Source of the DNA: JBFGCT01 sp963825565
GTDB lineage: Bacteria; Actinomycetota; Acidimicrobiia; Acidimicrobiales; Ilumatobacteraceae
Length of the DNA stretch: 64,000 nt
NCBI GenBank assembly: GCA_963825565.1
Contig: CAWGTW010000004.1
Span: forward strand, 434,001 to 498,000
Reading direction: 5' to 3'
This document shows positions 42,967 through 51,748 of this stretch, piece by piece. The translations under genes were made by a program, and so were the position numbers. The notes beneath the pieces were generated by a model that did not search any database, had not been told where the DNA came from, and worked only from the letters and a program-made list of their open reading frames with translations. Each line of letters opens with the position of its first letter. Position 1 is the stretch's first letter.

Positions 42967-44112
42967 GTGGCCAACGGTTCGGTGCAGCGGAAGGGGAAGG
43001 TGTGGTCGTTCGTCGTCGACCTCGGCCCCGACCCGGCGACCGGTCGCCGCCGGCAGGCCCGCCGGTCGGGCTATGCGACGAAGAAGGCTGCTGAGGCTGC
43101 GCTGCGAGATCTTGCGACCGCTGCCCACGCGGGGACCGCGGTGTCCCGGAGCCGTATCACGCTGTCGCAGTTCCTCACCGACTGGTTGGAGACCATCAAG
43201 CCGCGGGTCAGGGAGACCACGTGGGTGAGTTACCGGATGGCCGTCGAGCGGATCGCCCGCCAGATCGGCGCCGTGCAGCTCCAGTCGCTCACACCGCTCC
43301 AGGTCGAGGGCCTGTACGCCACGCTGTTGGAGCGCGGCGGCGCCGGCGGGAGAGCGCTGGCACCGAAGACCGTCCGCAACTGCCACATCGTCCTCAGGCG
43401 GGCGCTGGCCGATGCCGAGCGCCTGGGGTTGGTGACCCGCAACCCGGCAGCGGCGGCGAAGGCGGTGTCGGCGCCACGAGGCGAGCAGAAGACGTGGTCC
43501 TCGGAGGAGATCCAGCGGTTCTTCGATGCGGTGGCGGGGGAGCGGTTGTCGATGGCGTTCGTGCTGCTGGCCACCACCGGCATGCGACGCGGCGAGGTGC
43601 TCGGATTGCGATGGGAGGACGTCGACCTCGATGGCCGGGCCCTGTCGATCGTTCAGACCTTGACGACGGTCAGCAACCGGATCCACATCGGGACACCGAA
43701 GACCGGCAAGAGCCGTCGTCGCGTCTCGCTCGACACGGTGACGTTCGACGCGCTCAGGGCGCATCGCCTGCGCCAACTCGAGGAGCGACTGGCCGCGGGT
43801 GACGTGTGGTCGAACGACGGCGATCTCGTGTTCACCGACGAGCTCGGCGGACCTGTCCATCCCGATCGCTTCTCGAAGTCGTTCGACCGCATCGTGCGCG
43901 AGGTCGAGCTGCCCCGCATCCGCCTCCACGATCTCCGCCACAGCTACGCCACGTTGGCACTGAAGGCCGGCGTGCATCCCAAGGTCGTGTCGGAGCGACT
44001 CGGCCATTCGACGATCGCCATCACGCTCGATCTGTACTCCCATGTCGCCCAGGGCCTCGATGCCGATGCCGCCGAGCTCGTGGCGTCCCGCATCTACGGG
44101 ACGTCGACGTGA
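42967..44112 (+). CDS. tyrosine-type site-specific integrase
   Basis: 381 residues. N-terminal arm-binding AP2-like domain (GSVQRKGKVWSFVVDLGPDP), a SAM-like core-binding domain (ITLSQFLTDWLETIKPRVRETTW), and a catalytic domain with Arg in ATTGMRRGEVLGLRWEDVD, HDLRHSYATL (H-x-x-R), LGHSTIAITLDLYSHV (His and nucleophile Tyr). Full length. GTG 42967 is preferred, 7 nt after the TACTGT box; GTG 42961 is an alternative. Adjacent to its tRNA target, as is usual. Confidence 0.93.
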   Translation: MANGSVQRKGKVWSFVVDLGPDPATGRRRQARRSGYATKKAAEAALRDLATAAHAGTAVSRSRITLSQFLTDWLETIKPRVRETTWVSYRMAVERIARQIGAVQLQSLTPLQVEGLYATLLERGGAGGRALAPKTVRNCHIVLRRALADAERLGLVTRNPAAAAKAVSAPRGEQKTWSSEEIQRFFDAVAGERLSMAFVLLATTGMRRGEVLGLRWEDVDLDGRALSIVQTLTTVSNRIHIGTPKTGKSRRRVSLDTVTFDALRAHRLRQLEERLAAGDVWSNDGDLVFTDELGGPVHPDRFSKSFDRIVREVELPRIRLHDLRHSYATLALKAGVHPKVVSERLGHSTIAITLDLYSHVAQGLDADAAELVASRIYGTST

Positions 44113-44133
44113 GCCCGTTCGGGGCGTGACGGG

Positions 44134-44661
44134 ATGGACGTCGTCTTCTTCGATGCGTCCGTGCTCTTCAAGGCGGCGGTGACGCGGTTCCTCCTCGGCG
44201 CTGCGCAGTCTGGTGAGTTCCGAGCGATCTGGTCGGAACTTGTCGTGAGCGAAGCACGTCGGAATCTGCTCGCGGCCGATCGACCGCATGCTGCCGCTGC
44301 GCTGGAGCAGAACGTCGGGCTCGTCCGAGATCCCGTTGTCGCTCCGTCCGATGCGATCGCGGCGAAGTTGGACCTCACCGACGTCGGGGATCGTCACGTG
44401 CTCGCAGCGGCCGCGAACGGTGAGGCCAACGTGTTGGTCACGAGCAACGTCCGCCACTTCGATCCGACTGAGGCAGCTTCGCTGGGCATCGCGGTGCTCA
44501 CCCCGGACGCGTTGGCGACGTCGGTCGCGACCCGGAACCCGAGTGCGCTGACCCGTCACGTCCAGAGGACTCCGCCGGATCGGCTGGCTCGGTACGTCGA
44601 GATCCTCTCACGGGAGTTCCCCGAGACGATGAAGATCCTCGCCCCGCACCTCGACGAGTGA
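44134..44661 (+). CDS. PIN-domain protein (VapC-like toxin candidate)
   Basis: 175 residues. VVFFDASVLFKA supplies the first PIN Asp, SELVVSEARRNL the Glu, and DVGDRHVLAAAANGEANVLVTSNVRHF the later Asp residues. It resembles the longer PIN_3-type proteins that pair with excisionase-like HTH antitoxins. Its partner candidate lies tail-to-tail downstream on the other strand (3-bp gap) instead of upstream in the same operon, which is unusual. It starts 21 bp after the integrase stop. Confidence 0.8.
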   Translation: MDVVFFDASVLFKAAVTRFLLGAAQSGEFRAIWSELVVSEARRNLLAADRPHAAAALEQNVGLVRDPVVAPSDAIAAKLDLTDVGDRHVLAAAANGEANVLVTSNVRHFDPTEAASLGIAVLTPDALATSVATRNPSALTRHVQRTPPDRLARYVEILSREFPETMKILAPHLDE

Positions 44662-44664
44662 GAC

Positions 44665-45078
44665 TCAGGCTTCCTCGTCGAGGAACTCCCAGGTGAGTGC
44701 CTGGCGGCGTCGCGCGTCGTCTGCCCGGCGGTAGTCGAGCAGATCGCCGAGTCGCACGCGTCGCTTGCTGCCGACCCGTGTCGATGGAATGTCCCCACGA
44801 TCGAGCAACGTCGTCAGCCACGGACGCGACACGCCGAGCAGCTCCGACGCCAATTCCGTTCCGACTGGAAGTCCGGCCGGTGCCACCGTGACGTCGCGCC
44901 CCTCGGCAACGTCGTCGAGAAGATCGAGCAGCAGCGCCACGAGGTCGGGTGAGAGCTGGTTCGAACGGTCACCGACAACGATCGTGACGGCTTGTTCAGC
45001 GTTGCTCGCAGCGCGCACATCATCAGCCAGATCGGCTGCCACGTTCGGCGACGCATCGAGTCGGATCTTGGTTGCCAT
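44665..45078 (-). CDS. excisionase-family HTH protein, probable antitoxin
   Basis: 137 residues. The N-terminal half is acidic and helical (LSPDLVALLLDLLDDVAEG); the C-terminal half is a MerR/excisionase-type helix-turn-helix: GTELASELLGVSRPWLTTLLDRGDIPSTRVGSKRRVRLGDLLDY. In actinobacteria this protein type commonly precedes PIN-domain toxins. Here the PIN gene faces it, convergent. Start ATG 45078. Confidence 0.75.
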   Translation of the reverse strand: MATKIRLDASPNVAADLADDVRAASNAEQAVTIVVGDRSNQLSPDLVALLLDLLDDVAEGRDVTVAPAGLPVGTELASELLGVSRPWLTTLLDRGDIPSTRVGSKRRVRLGDLLDYRRADDARRRQALTWEFLDEEA

Positions 45079-45155
45079 GGGTCCAGTCAACCAGATGTTT
45101 CGATTAAGCGCAATATCTGGCCGGGGCACCTGGACGACGCATCGGTCTCGCAGGC

Positions 45156-45362
45156 TCACGACTCGCGCTCCCGAGCGTCGTCGCTCTCGTGCGGTGCCGG
45201 ATCCGCCTCGAGCATCGCCATGAAGCGAGCGACCGGCACGAGTACTCGCCGACCGAGCCGCACGGTCGGGATCTCCTGTCTCCTTGCGCAGAGGTATGCC
45301 GAGGTCCGCGAGATGCCGAGCATCTCGGCCGCCTCGCCGACAGTGATCGTCACTCGGCCCAT
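45156..45362 (-). CDS. excisionase-like HTH protein (candidate Xis)
   Basis: 68 residues: ITVGEAAEMLGISRTSAYLCARRQEIPTVRLGRRVLVPVARFMAML, a textbook excisionase/MerR winged HTH. Size, type and location 1 kb from the integrase fit a recombination directionality factor for the island, but it could also regulate the neighbouring PIN/HTH genes, 77 bp downstream. ATG 45362. Confidence 0.75.
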   Translation of the reverse strand: MGRVTITVGEAAEMLGISRTSAYLCARRQEIPTVRLGRRVLVPVARFMAMLEADPAPHESDDARERES

Positions 45363-46037
45363 GCGCGTTCCTCCGGCTGCGTCGTGCGCTTCATCGCCCA
45401 TGCCGATACATGACTCCGGAATCGGAAATCCGTGACGCGATCGCACCAGATTTCTCAGCGTTCTGGACAGTTGCACCAACGGTGCTCGAACGTCGATACC
45501 GAGCGGTGACCGCAGTGGATCAGGCAATGACTGTGGGCACGAATGAGAAACGCGGTCGGCGACAGAAGGGAGACGGTGGCCGGGGTGGCGCGTCTTCGAT
45601 CTCGTGCTCGTGAACGAAGGGATCGATCCGACAAGTGCGCTCTCGGAGGCAGTGATTGCCGAGTTGTCCTACACGCTCCTGCCGATGGGCTGACGGAATC
45701 CGCTCAGGCGGGTGGCAAGCAACCCGGGTAGTCATCCGTGACGTTGTCGCGCCAGCGTGGGAAGGTCACGGCAATGCATTCGCCTCGGCGTGATTGTGCA
45801 GCGCCTTGCCGACTGCGCGACCCGACCGACTTCGCCGGCACTGCAGTGGTCGATCACGCGAGACGAGTGAGCGATGCGTGTGGCTCCTACTGCCAGCCAA
45901 GCAGCTTTGGGCGACGCTGACGAGGCGCAGTGGTGATCCATTCGAGGTCACGCGCATGAAGCCGGAAGCCGGGTGGCTGATCAGATCGGGACCTTGGGCC
46001 CTGCAGCCCGGTCGCGGTACGTAAGAACATTACCTAT
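45363..46037. other. 675-bp region without a supportable gene
   Basis: Short frames on both strands here lack codon bias and recognisable motifs. The right end has GTACGTAAGAACATTACCTA just before the MarR start, a likely promoter/operator for the MarR gene. Confidence 0.5.
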
Positions 46038-46523
46038 GTGGCTGATGACCTGAGCGAGACCGATGTCGAGCTGTTCGGTTCGAGCTTGGTGTTTGCGCAG
46101 AAGCTCATGTTGCGGGTGGAGGAGTTCCTCGAACCGTTCGGGTTGACGAGCCGCCAGTGGTTGCTCCTCGCCGTGATCGACAAGGGATTCCCAGGGTATG
46201 CGCCCACCGTTTCGGAAGCGTCGGCGGTGTTCGGTACGTCGCGTCAGAACGTCAAGCAGGTGGCCGTGCAGCTCGAGCGTCGCGGCTGGCTCCGGCTGGT
46301 GCCCGATCCGGCGGATCGGCGGGCGCTTCGTCTCGTGTTGACCGACCGACTCGGGGTCTTCGACGACTCGGCCGTACAGGCTGACCAGGCGGCGTTCATT
46401 CTCTCCGTGTTCGGAGGCCTGACTGCTCGCGAGCGACGGACCTTCCTGAACATGGTCCACACCTGCATGGCGGCCCTGTCGTCGCAGGCCCCCGAGCGGG
46501 CCGTTGCCAGGAAGGAACCCTGA
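46038..46523 (+). CDS. MarR-family transcriptional regulator
   Basis: 161 residues. Helical dimerisation ends flank a winged HTH: LTSRQWLLLAVIDKG, PTVSEASAVFGTSRQNVKQVAVQLERRGWLRLVPDPADRRALRLVLTD. Ligand unknown. It heads a co-directional run of overlapping genes (to 52.4 kb) and probably represses it. The GTG at 46038 lies directly after a short inverted region (GTAAGAACATTACCTATG). Its stop overlaps the next ATG (TGATG). Confidence 0.88.
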   Translation: MADDLSETDVELFGSSLVFAQKLMLRVEEFLEPFGLTSRQWLLLAVIDKGFPGYAPTVSEASAVFGTSRQNVKQVAVQLERRGWLRLVPDPADRRALRLVLTDRLGVFDDSAVQADQAAFILSVFGGLTARERRTFLNMVHTCMAALSSQAPERAVARKEP

Positions 46524-47779
46524 TGATCTCCACGACACCACTCAACACCGACCATGCCGTCCGAGTGTCTCCGATCGGGTCGCCGGGTGCTGACACCGGT
46601 CCCGCGGACGAGGGCGGCCCGGTCGGTATGCCGCGGCGGTCGTTCCTGCGCCGTGTCGGTGTTGGCGCAGCTACCGCGTTCGTAGTGGCTGACGTCGCGA
46701 TCGCCTACCGGGCCTACGACCAGGGGGTGCTCGCCGAGGGGCAGGGACCGGCGTTCGATGCCTGGAACACCTGACGCAACGGCACGGATGCGATGTCGAT
46801 GGTCGGCGCGGCCGTGTTGGCTGCGAGCGCGCACAATACCCAGCCGTGGCGTTTCGCCGTGTCGGACGATCGGATCGACCTGTCTGCCGATCTCGCGCGA
46901 TCCACCGGCGCGAACGATGCGCTGAACCGTGAGCTCGATGTGTCGCTGGGGTGCGCACTCGAGAACCTGAGCCTCGCTGCCGGGGCGCGTGGCCACCGGG
47001 CGGAGGTCCGGCCGGCGCCGGGTGGCGACGCCGCGCTCGCCGCATCGGTCATCTTGCGCCCAGGGCCGATGGTCGAGGGTCCGCTCTACCAGGCGATCGG
47101 CAGCCGCCACAGCAACCGATCGGAGTACAGGTCAGACGCCGTGCCCACCTCCACCCTGGCCGCGATGGACGACCTCGTCGACGACTCCGTCGCACCGGCC
47201 CGGCTCGTGTGGCTCACTGCGGCCGGTGCGCGGCAGCGCTTCGGTGACCTGCTGGTAGAGGCGACCCGAGCCCACGTTGCCGACGAGGAGCAGTCGAAGG
47301 CGTCGTTCGCGTGGTGGCGCAGCGACTGGGACGAGATCCAGCGTCTCAAGGACGGCCTCACGATCGACGGTGTCGGGTTGCCCCCGCTGGTGCGCACGTT
47401 GGGAAAACTGCTGCCGGCGAGCTCTCGCCAGGCGGCCGATCGCACCTTCGTCGATCGCACGGTCATCCAGACCCGGTCGGCGGCCGCGTTCGGCGTCATC
47501 GTCGTCGACGACCCCACCGCACGGCCCGAACGCCTCGCCGGTGGTCGGCTGGCGCAGCGGCTCCACCTGTGGAGCGCGGCCAACGACCTCGGATTCCAGT
47601 ACATGAACCAGATCACCGAACGGATCGACCGCGACCGCCAGCTTGGTCGCGAGGCCCCGTTCGAGGCGCCGCTGGCCGACTTGGTCGGCCAGGGTGCACT
47701 GGTTGCCTTCCGCGTCGGCACCCCGACGGTGCCGGGCGTGAAGAGTCCTCGTCGACCTGCACTGGAGGTGCTGGGATGA
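46523..47779 (+). pseudogene. Acg-like nitroreductase-family protein with in-frame TGA
   Basis: One frame of 418 codons is interrupted by TGA at 46772-46774. Before it: a Tat-like signal (PRRSFLRRVGVGAATAFVVADV). After it: AAVLAASAHNTQPWRFAVSDDRIDL, the FMN-binding start of Acg/nitroreductase relatives, and later SAANDLGFQYMNQ and GALVAFRVGTP. A Trp codon (TGG) is plausible at the TGA position (AWNT-x-RNGTDAM). Either the gene is disrupted or a separate cytosolic protein starts at ATG 46793. Stop overlaps the next gene. Confidence 0.75.
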
Positions 47780-48447
47780 GTACTCAGGATCGCACCCTGT
47801 TGACGGTTGGTTCGATTGCGGCGCTGCTCGGCGTCGGCGCTGGCGTCGCCGAGATCTTGGCCGGCACGGTGGCGTGGGCCGGCAACAAGAACGACCCGAC
47901 CACCCTGGGCTGGGTGACGATCGGGCTGGGCGTCGTGATCGCAGCGGCGAGCGTGCTGGCGACTCGCACCCGGCGGCCGGGCGCGCAGCTCGCGTCTACG
48001 GCCGCGCTCGTCGTCTGCGCGCTGCTCGGCCTCACCACCGCCGGTCTGGCCTGGATCCCGGCAGCACTCACTACGACGGTGGGGTGCGTGCTGATCGTTC
48101 GGCGACCACGACCTGCTGGTGCCTGGCGAGCGGTGATCCGGACGCAGTGGACTCCGGCGCTCATTGTCGTGTTGTCGCTGATCTACCTGGCATTCGGCAT
48201 CGTCGCTCGCGATCGGCTCGGGCTGCTCGGCATCGCCGGCGCCGCCGTGGCATGCGCGGCGCTGGCCCTGCACCACCGACGGCCCCGGGCGGCCGCCGTT
48301 GCGTTGGTGCTCGCTGCGGTCCCCTTCGCGGTGGCCACGGCATGGTCGGTGGTGACGCCGCTCACCGCGGTGTTGATGCTCGCCATCGGCCTGCCCTACG
48401 TGTTCGGTCACCCACACACCACCTCGTCTGCAGGAGGGACATCATGA
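47776..48447 (+). CDS. polytopic membrane protein, unknown function
   Basis: 223 residues with about seven hydrophobic segments (for example TVGSIAALLGVGAGVAEILAG, WVTIGLGVVIAAASVLA, ALIVVLSLIYLAFGIVA). Short loops rich in Arg. No motif I recognise. ATG overlaps the previous stop and its own stop overlaps the next ATG by 4 bp, so it is inside the MarR-led operon. Confidence 0.7.
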   Translation: MSTQDRTLLTVGSIAALLGVGAGVAEILAGTVAWAGNKNDPTTLGWVTIGLGVVIAAASVLATRTRRPGAQLASTAALVVCALLGLTTAGLAWIPAALTTTVGCVLIVRRPRPAGAWRAVIRTQWTPALIVVLSLIYLAFGIVARDRLGLLGIAGAAVACAALALHHRRPRAAAVALVLAAVPFAVATAWSVVTPLTAVLMLAIGLPYVFGHPHTTSSAGGTS

Positions 48448-49628
48448 GAACACTGCTTCGTTGGATTGTTGGCCTGATCGTGGTCATCCACGGCCTCATT
48501 CACCTGATGGGCGTCGCGGAGGGATTCGGGTGGGCCGACGTGACGCAGCTCACCGAGCCCATCAACACATCGATGGGTGTCGCTTGGCTGGTTGCCGCGG
48601 TCGTGGTCGTCGCAGCCGGTGTGATGATGCTCGCCGGGCTCCGCTGGTGGTGGGCGGTCGCCGCACTCGCTGCCGCGGTCTCGCAGGCGGTGATCGTCAC
48701 GTCGTGGACCGACGCCAAGGCGGGCACCGTTGCCAATGTCCTGCTGGCGCTCGCTGCGGTGTACGGGTTCCGTGCGAACGGTCCGACCAGCTTCCGGGCC
48801 AGGTCGCGGCGTCTGGCCGATGAAGCGGTCCGGTCCGTCCTCTCGGCTGCCGGGCCTTCCGGCTCGCTGGTGACCGACTCCGATCTTGTCCATCTGCCGC
48901 TGCCCGTGGCCGGTTACGTGCGCGCTGCCGGGGCGGTCGGGCGGCCCCACGTGGTCGGGTTCCGCGCCGCTATCAGCGGTCGCATTCGTGCAGGTGCGGA
49001 CGCGCCGTGGATGCGGTGGACCGGGGAGCAGACCAACACGTTCGGTTCTTCGCCGTGCCGGGTGTTCTTCATGGACGCGACCATGAAGGGGCTCCCCGCC
49101 GACGTCCTCCACGCCTACGTCGGGCCGACGGCGACCATGCAGGTCAGAGTCGCGTCGCTGAAGACCGTCGTCGATGCGCGGGGCCCGGAGATGGACCAGG
49201 CCGAGACGGTGACGCTGCTCAACGACCTGTGCGTGCTCGCCCCGGCCGCGCTCGTCGACGCGCCCATCGAGTGGACACCCATGGATGATCACCAAGTGAG
49301 CGCCACCTTCACCAACGCCGGTCACACGGTGAGGGCGGTGCTCACGTTCAACGACGATCATGAGCTCGTCGACTTCGTCTCCGACGACCGGCTGGCCTCA
49401 TCGGCGGACGGCCGCACCTTCACACCGAGAACCTGGTCCACCCCGATTGCGGACTATCGCTACTTCGACGGCCGGCGCCTCGGTGCCCTGGGTCACGCGC
49501 GGTGGCATCCCGCCGGCGAGCCCAGCTTCGACTACCTCGAGTTCCACGTGGACCGCATCAGCTACCTGGAGCTCGGTGGTCCGGGTCGCGACAGGCTCGA
49601 TGCACGGGAAGTCGTGGGGTCGAGATGA
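48444..49628 (+). CDS. possible DUF6544-family protein with N-terminal membrane domain
   Basis: 394 residues. Three to four N-terminal membrane segments (LLRWIVGLIVVIHGLIHLMG, VAWLVAAVVVVAAGVMMLAG, VANVLLALAAVYGF), then a soluble domain of about 270 residues: PLPVAGYVRAAGAVGRPHV, AISGRIRAG, WMRWTGEQTNTFGSSPCRVFFMDA, LLNDLCVLAPAALVD and DYRYFDGRRLGALGHARWH. The soluble part looks like the DUF6544 family (my recollection, uncharacterised). Overlaps both neighbours by 4 bp. Confidence 0.65.
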   Translation: MRTLLRWIVGLIVVIHGLIHLMGVAEGFGWADVTQLTEPINTSMGVAWLVAAVVVVAAGVMMLAGLRWWWAVAALAAAVSQAVIVTSWTDAKAGTVANVLLALAAVYGFRANGPTSFRARSRRLADEAVRSVLSAAGPSGSLVTDSDLVHLPLPVAGYVRAAGAVGRPHVVGFRAAISGRIRAGADAPWMRWTGEQTNTFGSSPCRVFFMDATMKGLPADVLHAYVGPTATMQVRVASLKTVVDARGPEMDQAETVTLLNDLCVLAPAALVDAPIEWTPMDDHQVSATFTNAGHTVRAVLTFNDDHELVDFVSDDRLASSADGRTFTPRTWSTPIADYRYFDGRRLGALGHARWHPAGEPSFDYLEFHVDRISYLELGGPGRDRLDAREVVGSR

Positions 49629-50275
49629 GCGAGCACACTCGAGGATTACGGTTGCGCCAGGTCGGCGAGGTGCTGGTCGACCTGCCGGTGTTCCTGACCT
49701 CGCCGGTCTATCGATCGTGGCACCTGCACTGGGGTGCCACGCCGGACGAGGCCCGGGCACACATGCCCGGCGACGATCGATTCCCGAAGGCGCAGTTCCG
49801 CGCGACTCGCGCCATCACGATCGCGGCGCCACCCGCACTGGTGTGGCCCTGGCTGGTGCAGGTTGGTTGCCTGCGCGCCGGGTGGTACAGCCATGACCTG
49901 CTCGACAACCTCGGCCGCCCGAGCGCCACGACCATCGATCCAGCCTTGCAGGACCTGCATGTCGGGCAGTGGGTGCCGATGTCGCCGAAGCCGCCACCGA
50001 CAGAGCGGACCGCGTTCCGCATCGACTCGTTCGAGGTCGATCGCTGGCTGCTCTGGACGAAGCCCGACTCGACGTGGTCGTGGCAGCTGACCCCCAGCAG
50101 CGACGGCGGCACACGGCTCGTCAACCGGATCCATGCCGTCTACGACTGGCGACATCGCCTCGACGCATCGCTGGGCGTGGTGCTGATGGAGTTCGGCGAC
50201 TTCGCGATGAACCGCCGGATGATGCGCGGCATCAAGACCCGAGCAGAGTCCCTCGTCCCTCAATGCGAAGGATGA
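49625..50275 (+). CDS. SRPBCC (START/Bet v1-like) protein
   Basis: 216 residues. Core ITIAAPPALVWPWLVQVGCLRAGWYSHDLLDNLGRP, VGQWVPMSP, WLLWTKPDSTWSWQLTP and a C-terminal FAMNRRMMRGIKTRAE. The pattern WPWLVQxG--RAGWY is shared with the gene at 51749, so the two are paralogues. The fold binds hydrophobic ligands; ligand unknown. ATG overlaps the previous stop. Confidence 0.72.
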   Translation: MSEHTRGLRLRQVGEVLVDLPVFLTSPVYRSWHLHWGATPDEARAHMPGDDRFPKAQFRATRAITIAAPPALVWPWLVQVGCLRAGWYSHDLLDNLGRPSATTIDPALQDLHVGQWVPMSPKPPPTERTAFRIDSFEVDRWLLWTKPDSTWSWQLTPSSDGGTRLVNRIHAVYDWRHRLDASLGVVLMEFGDFAMNRRMMRGIKTRAESLVPQCEG

Positions 50276-50279
50276 CGAG

Positions 50280-51731
50280 ATGACCGAGCCGACTCTCCGC
50301 GCGCCAGCACGCCGGCCATGGTTGGCCGGCTTCGCCGCGTTCAACGCGTTCGCGGCGTGGGCCGGTGCCATCGGGCTGGTCACGGGTGGCATGGACTTCG
50401 GTGCGTCGATCAACGATCGTCTGCCGTTCGACAGCCCGGTCCTCGCTGGCCTTGCGCTCGCCACCCTCGTGGGCGTCCCGCTCACTCTGCTTGCCTGGTC
50501 GGCCTGGACGGGTGGGCCGAGGACCGATGACTTGGCGCTCGTCGTCGGGCTGACACTCATCGTGTGGATCGTGGTCCAAGTCGCCGTGATACGGGCGTAC
50601 TCGTTCTTCCAGCCGGCATACCTGGCCATCGGCACCTACTTCATCGCCGCCTCGCATCGCGTCACGCTGAGCCCGCACCGTCGCGGGGTCCTCTTCGTCG
50701 TCGTCGGTTCGATCCTCGCCGCTGTCGGTGTCGGTCTGTTGCCGCATCCGATCAAGAACGGCCTCACCGTCATCTCGGTCCTGTCGATCATCGTGCTGCT
50801 CTCCGGGATCGCCCTGGTCGTCGTCGGTGCCGCCTCGGCACTGCGGGGTCGGCATCGCCTGGGCAAGGTGGTCGGAGGCGCAGCAGTGCTGATCGTCGTC
50901 GCCGTCGCCGTCTGGATCGTCGCTCCGGCCGTGGCGGCCACCACGGTGCCGTCCACCGACGTCACGTCGACACCCGCGGCGCTCGGGTTGGAGTACGAGT
51001 CGGTCACGGTGACGACGACCGACGGCGTGGAGTTGGCCACCTGGTACGTGCCGGGCACCAACGGCGCCGGGGTCGTGGTGATGCATGGTGCCGGTTCGAC
51101 CCGATCCGATGTGCTCGACCAGGCCGCAGTGCTCGCCCGTAGCGGGTACACACTGGTGCTCATCGACGCTCGGGGCCACGGCGACAGTGACGGGACCGCG
51201 ATGGACTTCGGCTGGTACGGCGATCTGGACATCGCCGCCGGCACCGAGTTCCTGGCATCGCGTGGCGATGTCGACCCCGATCGAATCGGCGTCGTCGGGT
51301 TCTCGATGGGAGGCGAGGAGGCCATCGGCGCCGCCGCAGCGGATGAGCGGATCCGAGCCGTGGTGGCCGAAGGAGCGACGGCACGCCAGGCGGCGGACGA
51401 GGCCTGGCTCTCCGACGTGTACGGCTGGCGTGGCTGGTTGCAGGAGCAGGTCGAGAAGGTGCAAGACGGTGTCACCGACTACCTCACCGAGGCGTCGCCG
51501 CCCATCTCGCTGCGATCGGCGGTGGTGAACGCGCCTGGCACCCGCCTCCTGCTGATCACGGCCGGCAACGTGGCCGACGAGGGCCACGCCGCTGCCCACA
51601 TCCAAGCCGGGGCGAGCGAACGAGTGACGGTGTGGAGCGTCGACGGAGCCGACCACACCGGCGGATACGACACAGAACCGGACGACTGGCAGCAGCGAGT
51701 CGTCGAGTTCCTCGACGAGAGTCTGAGTTGA
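50280..51731 (+). CDS. membrane-anchored alpha/beta hydrolase
   Basis: 483 residues. Residues 1-230 hold about seven membrane segments; residues 245-483 are an alpha/beta hydrolase: VVVMHGAGSTRSDVL, LIDARGHGDSDG, nucleophile elbow VVGFSMGGEEAIG (Ser), and a C-terminal VDGADHTGGY with the His. Related to the YfhR/BAAT-type group with an N-terminal membrane domain. ATG 50280 is 4 bp after the SRPBCC stop. Substrate unknown, possibly a lipid or the ligand of the SRPBCC proteins. Confidence 0.8.
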   Translation: MTEPTLRAPARRPWLAGFAAFNAFAAWAGAIGLVTGGMDFGASINDRLPFDSPVLAGLALATLVGVPLTLLAWSAWTGGPRTDDLALVVGLTLIVWIVVQVAVIRAYSFFQPAYLAIGTYFIAASHRVTLSPHRRGVLFVVVGSILAAVGVGLLPHPIKNGLTVISVLSIIVLLSGIALVVVGAASALRGRHRLGKVVGGAAVLIVVAVAVWIVAPAVAATTVPSTDVTSTPAALGLEYESVTVTTTDGVELATWYVPGTNGAGVVVMHGAGSTRSDVLDQAAVLARSGYTLVLIDARGHGDSDGTAMDFGWYGDLDIAAGTEFLASRGDVDPDRIGVVGFSMGGEEAIGAAAADERIRAVVAEGATARQAADEAWLSDVYGWRGWLQEQVEKVQDGVTDYLTEASPPISLRSAVVNAPGTRLLLITAGNVADEGHAAAHIQAGASERVTVWSVDGADHTGGYDTEPDDWQQRVVEFLDESLS

Positions 51732-51748
51732 CAACCATGGAGGTCGCC

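Noticed and set aside
45410..45920. Several 60-75-codon frames
   Set aside because: Overlapping on both strands, no conserved motif, no promoter or ribosome-binding site that decides between them.
46772..46774. Selenocysteine codon in the nitroreductase-type gene
   Set aside because: Position aligns with Trp rather than a redox Cys and no selenocysteine insertion hairpin or sel genes are seen.
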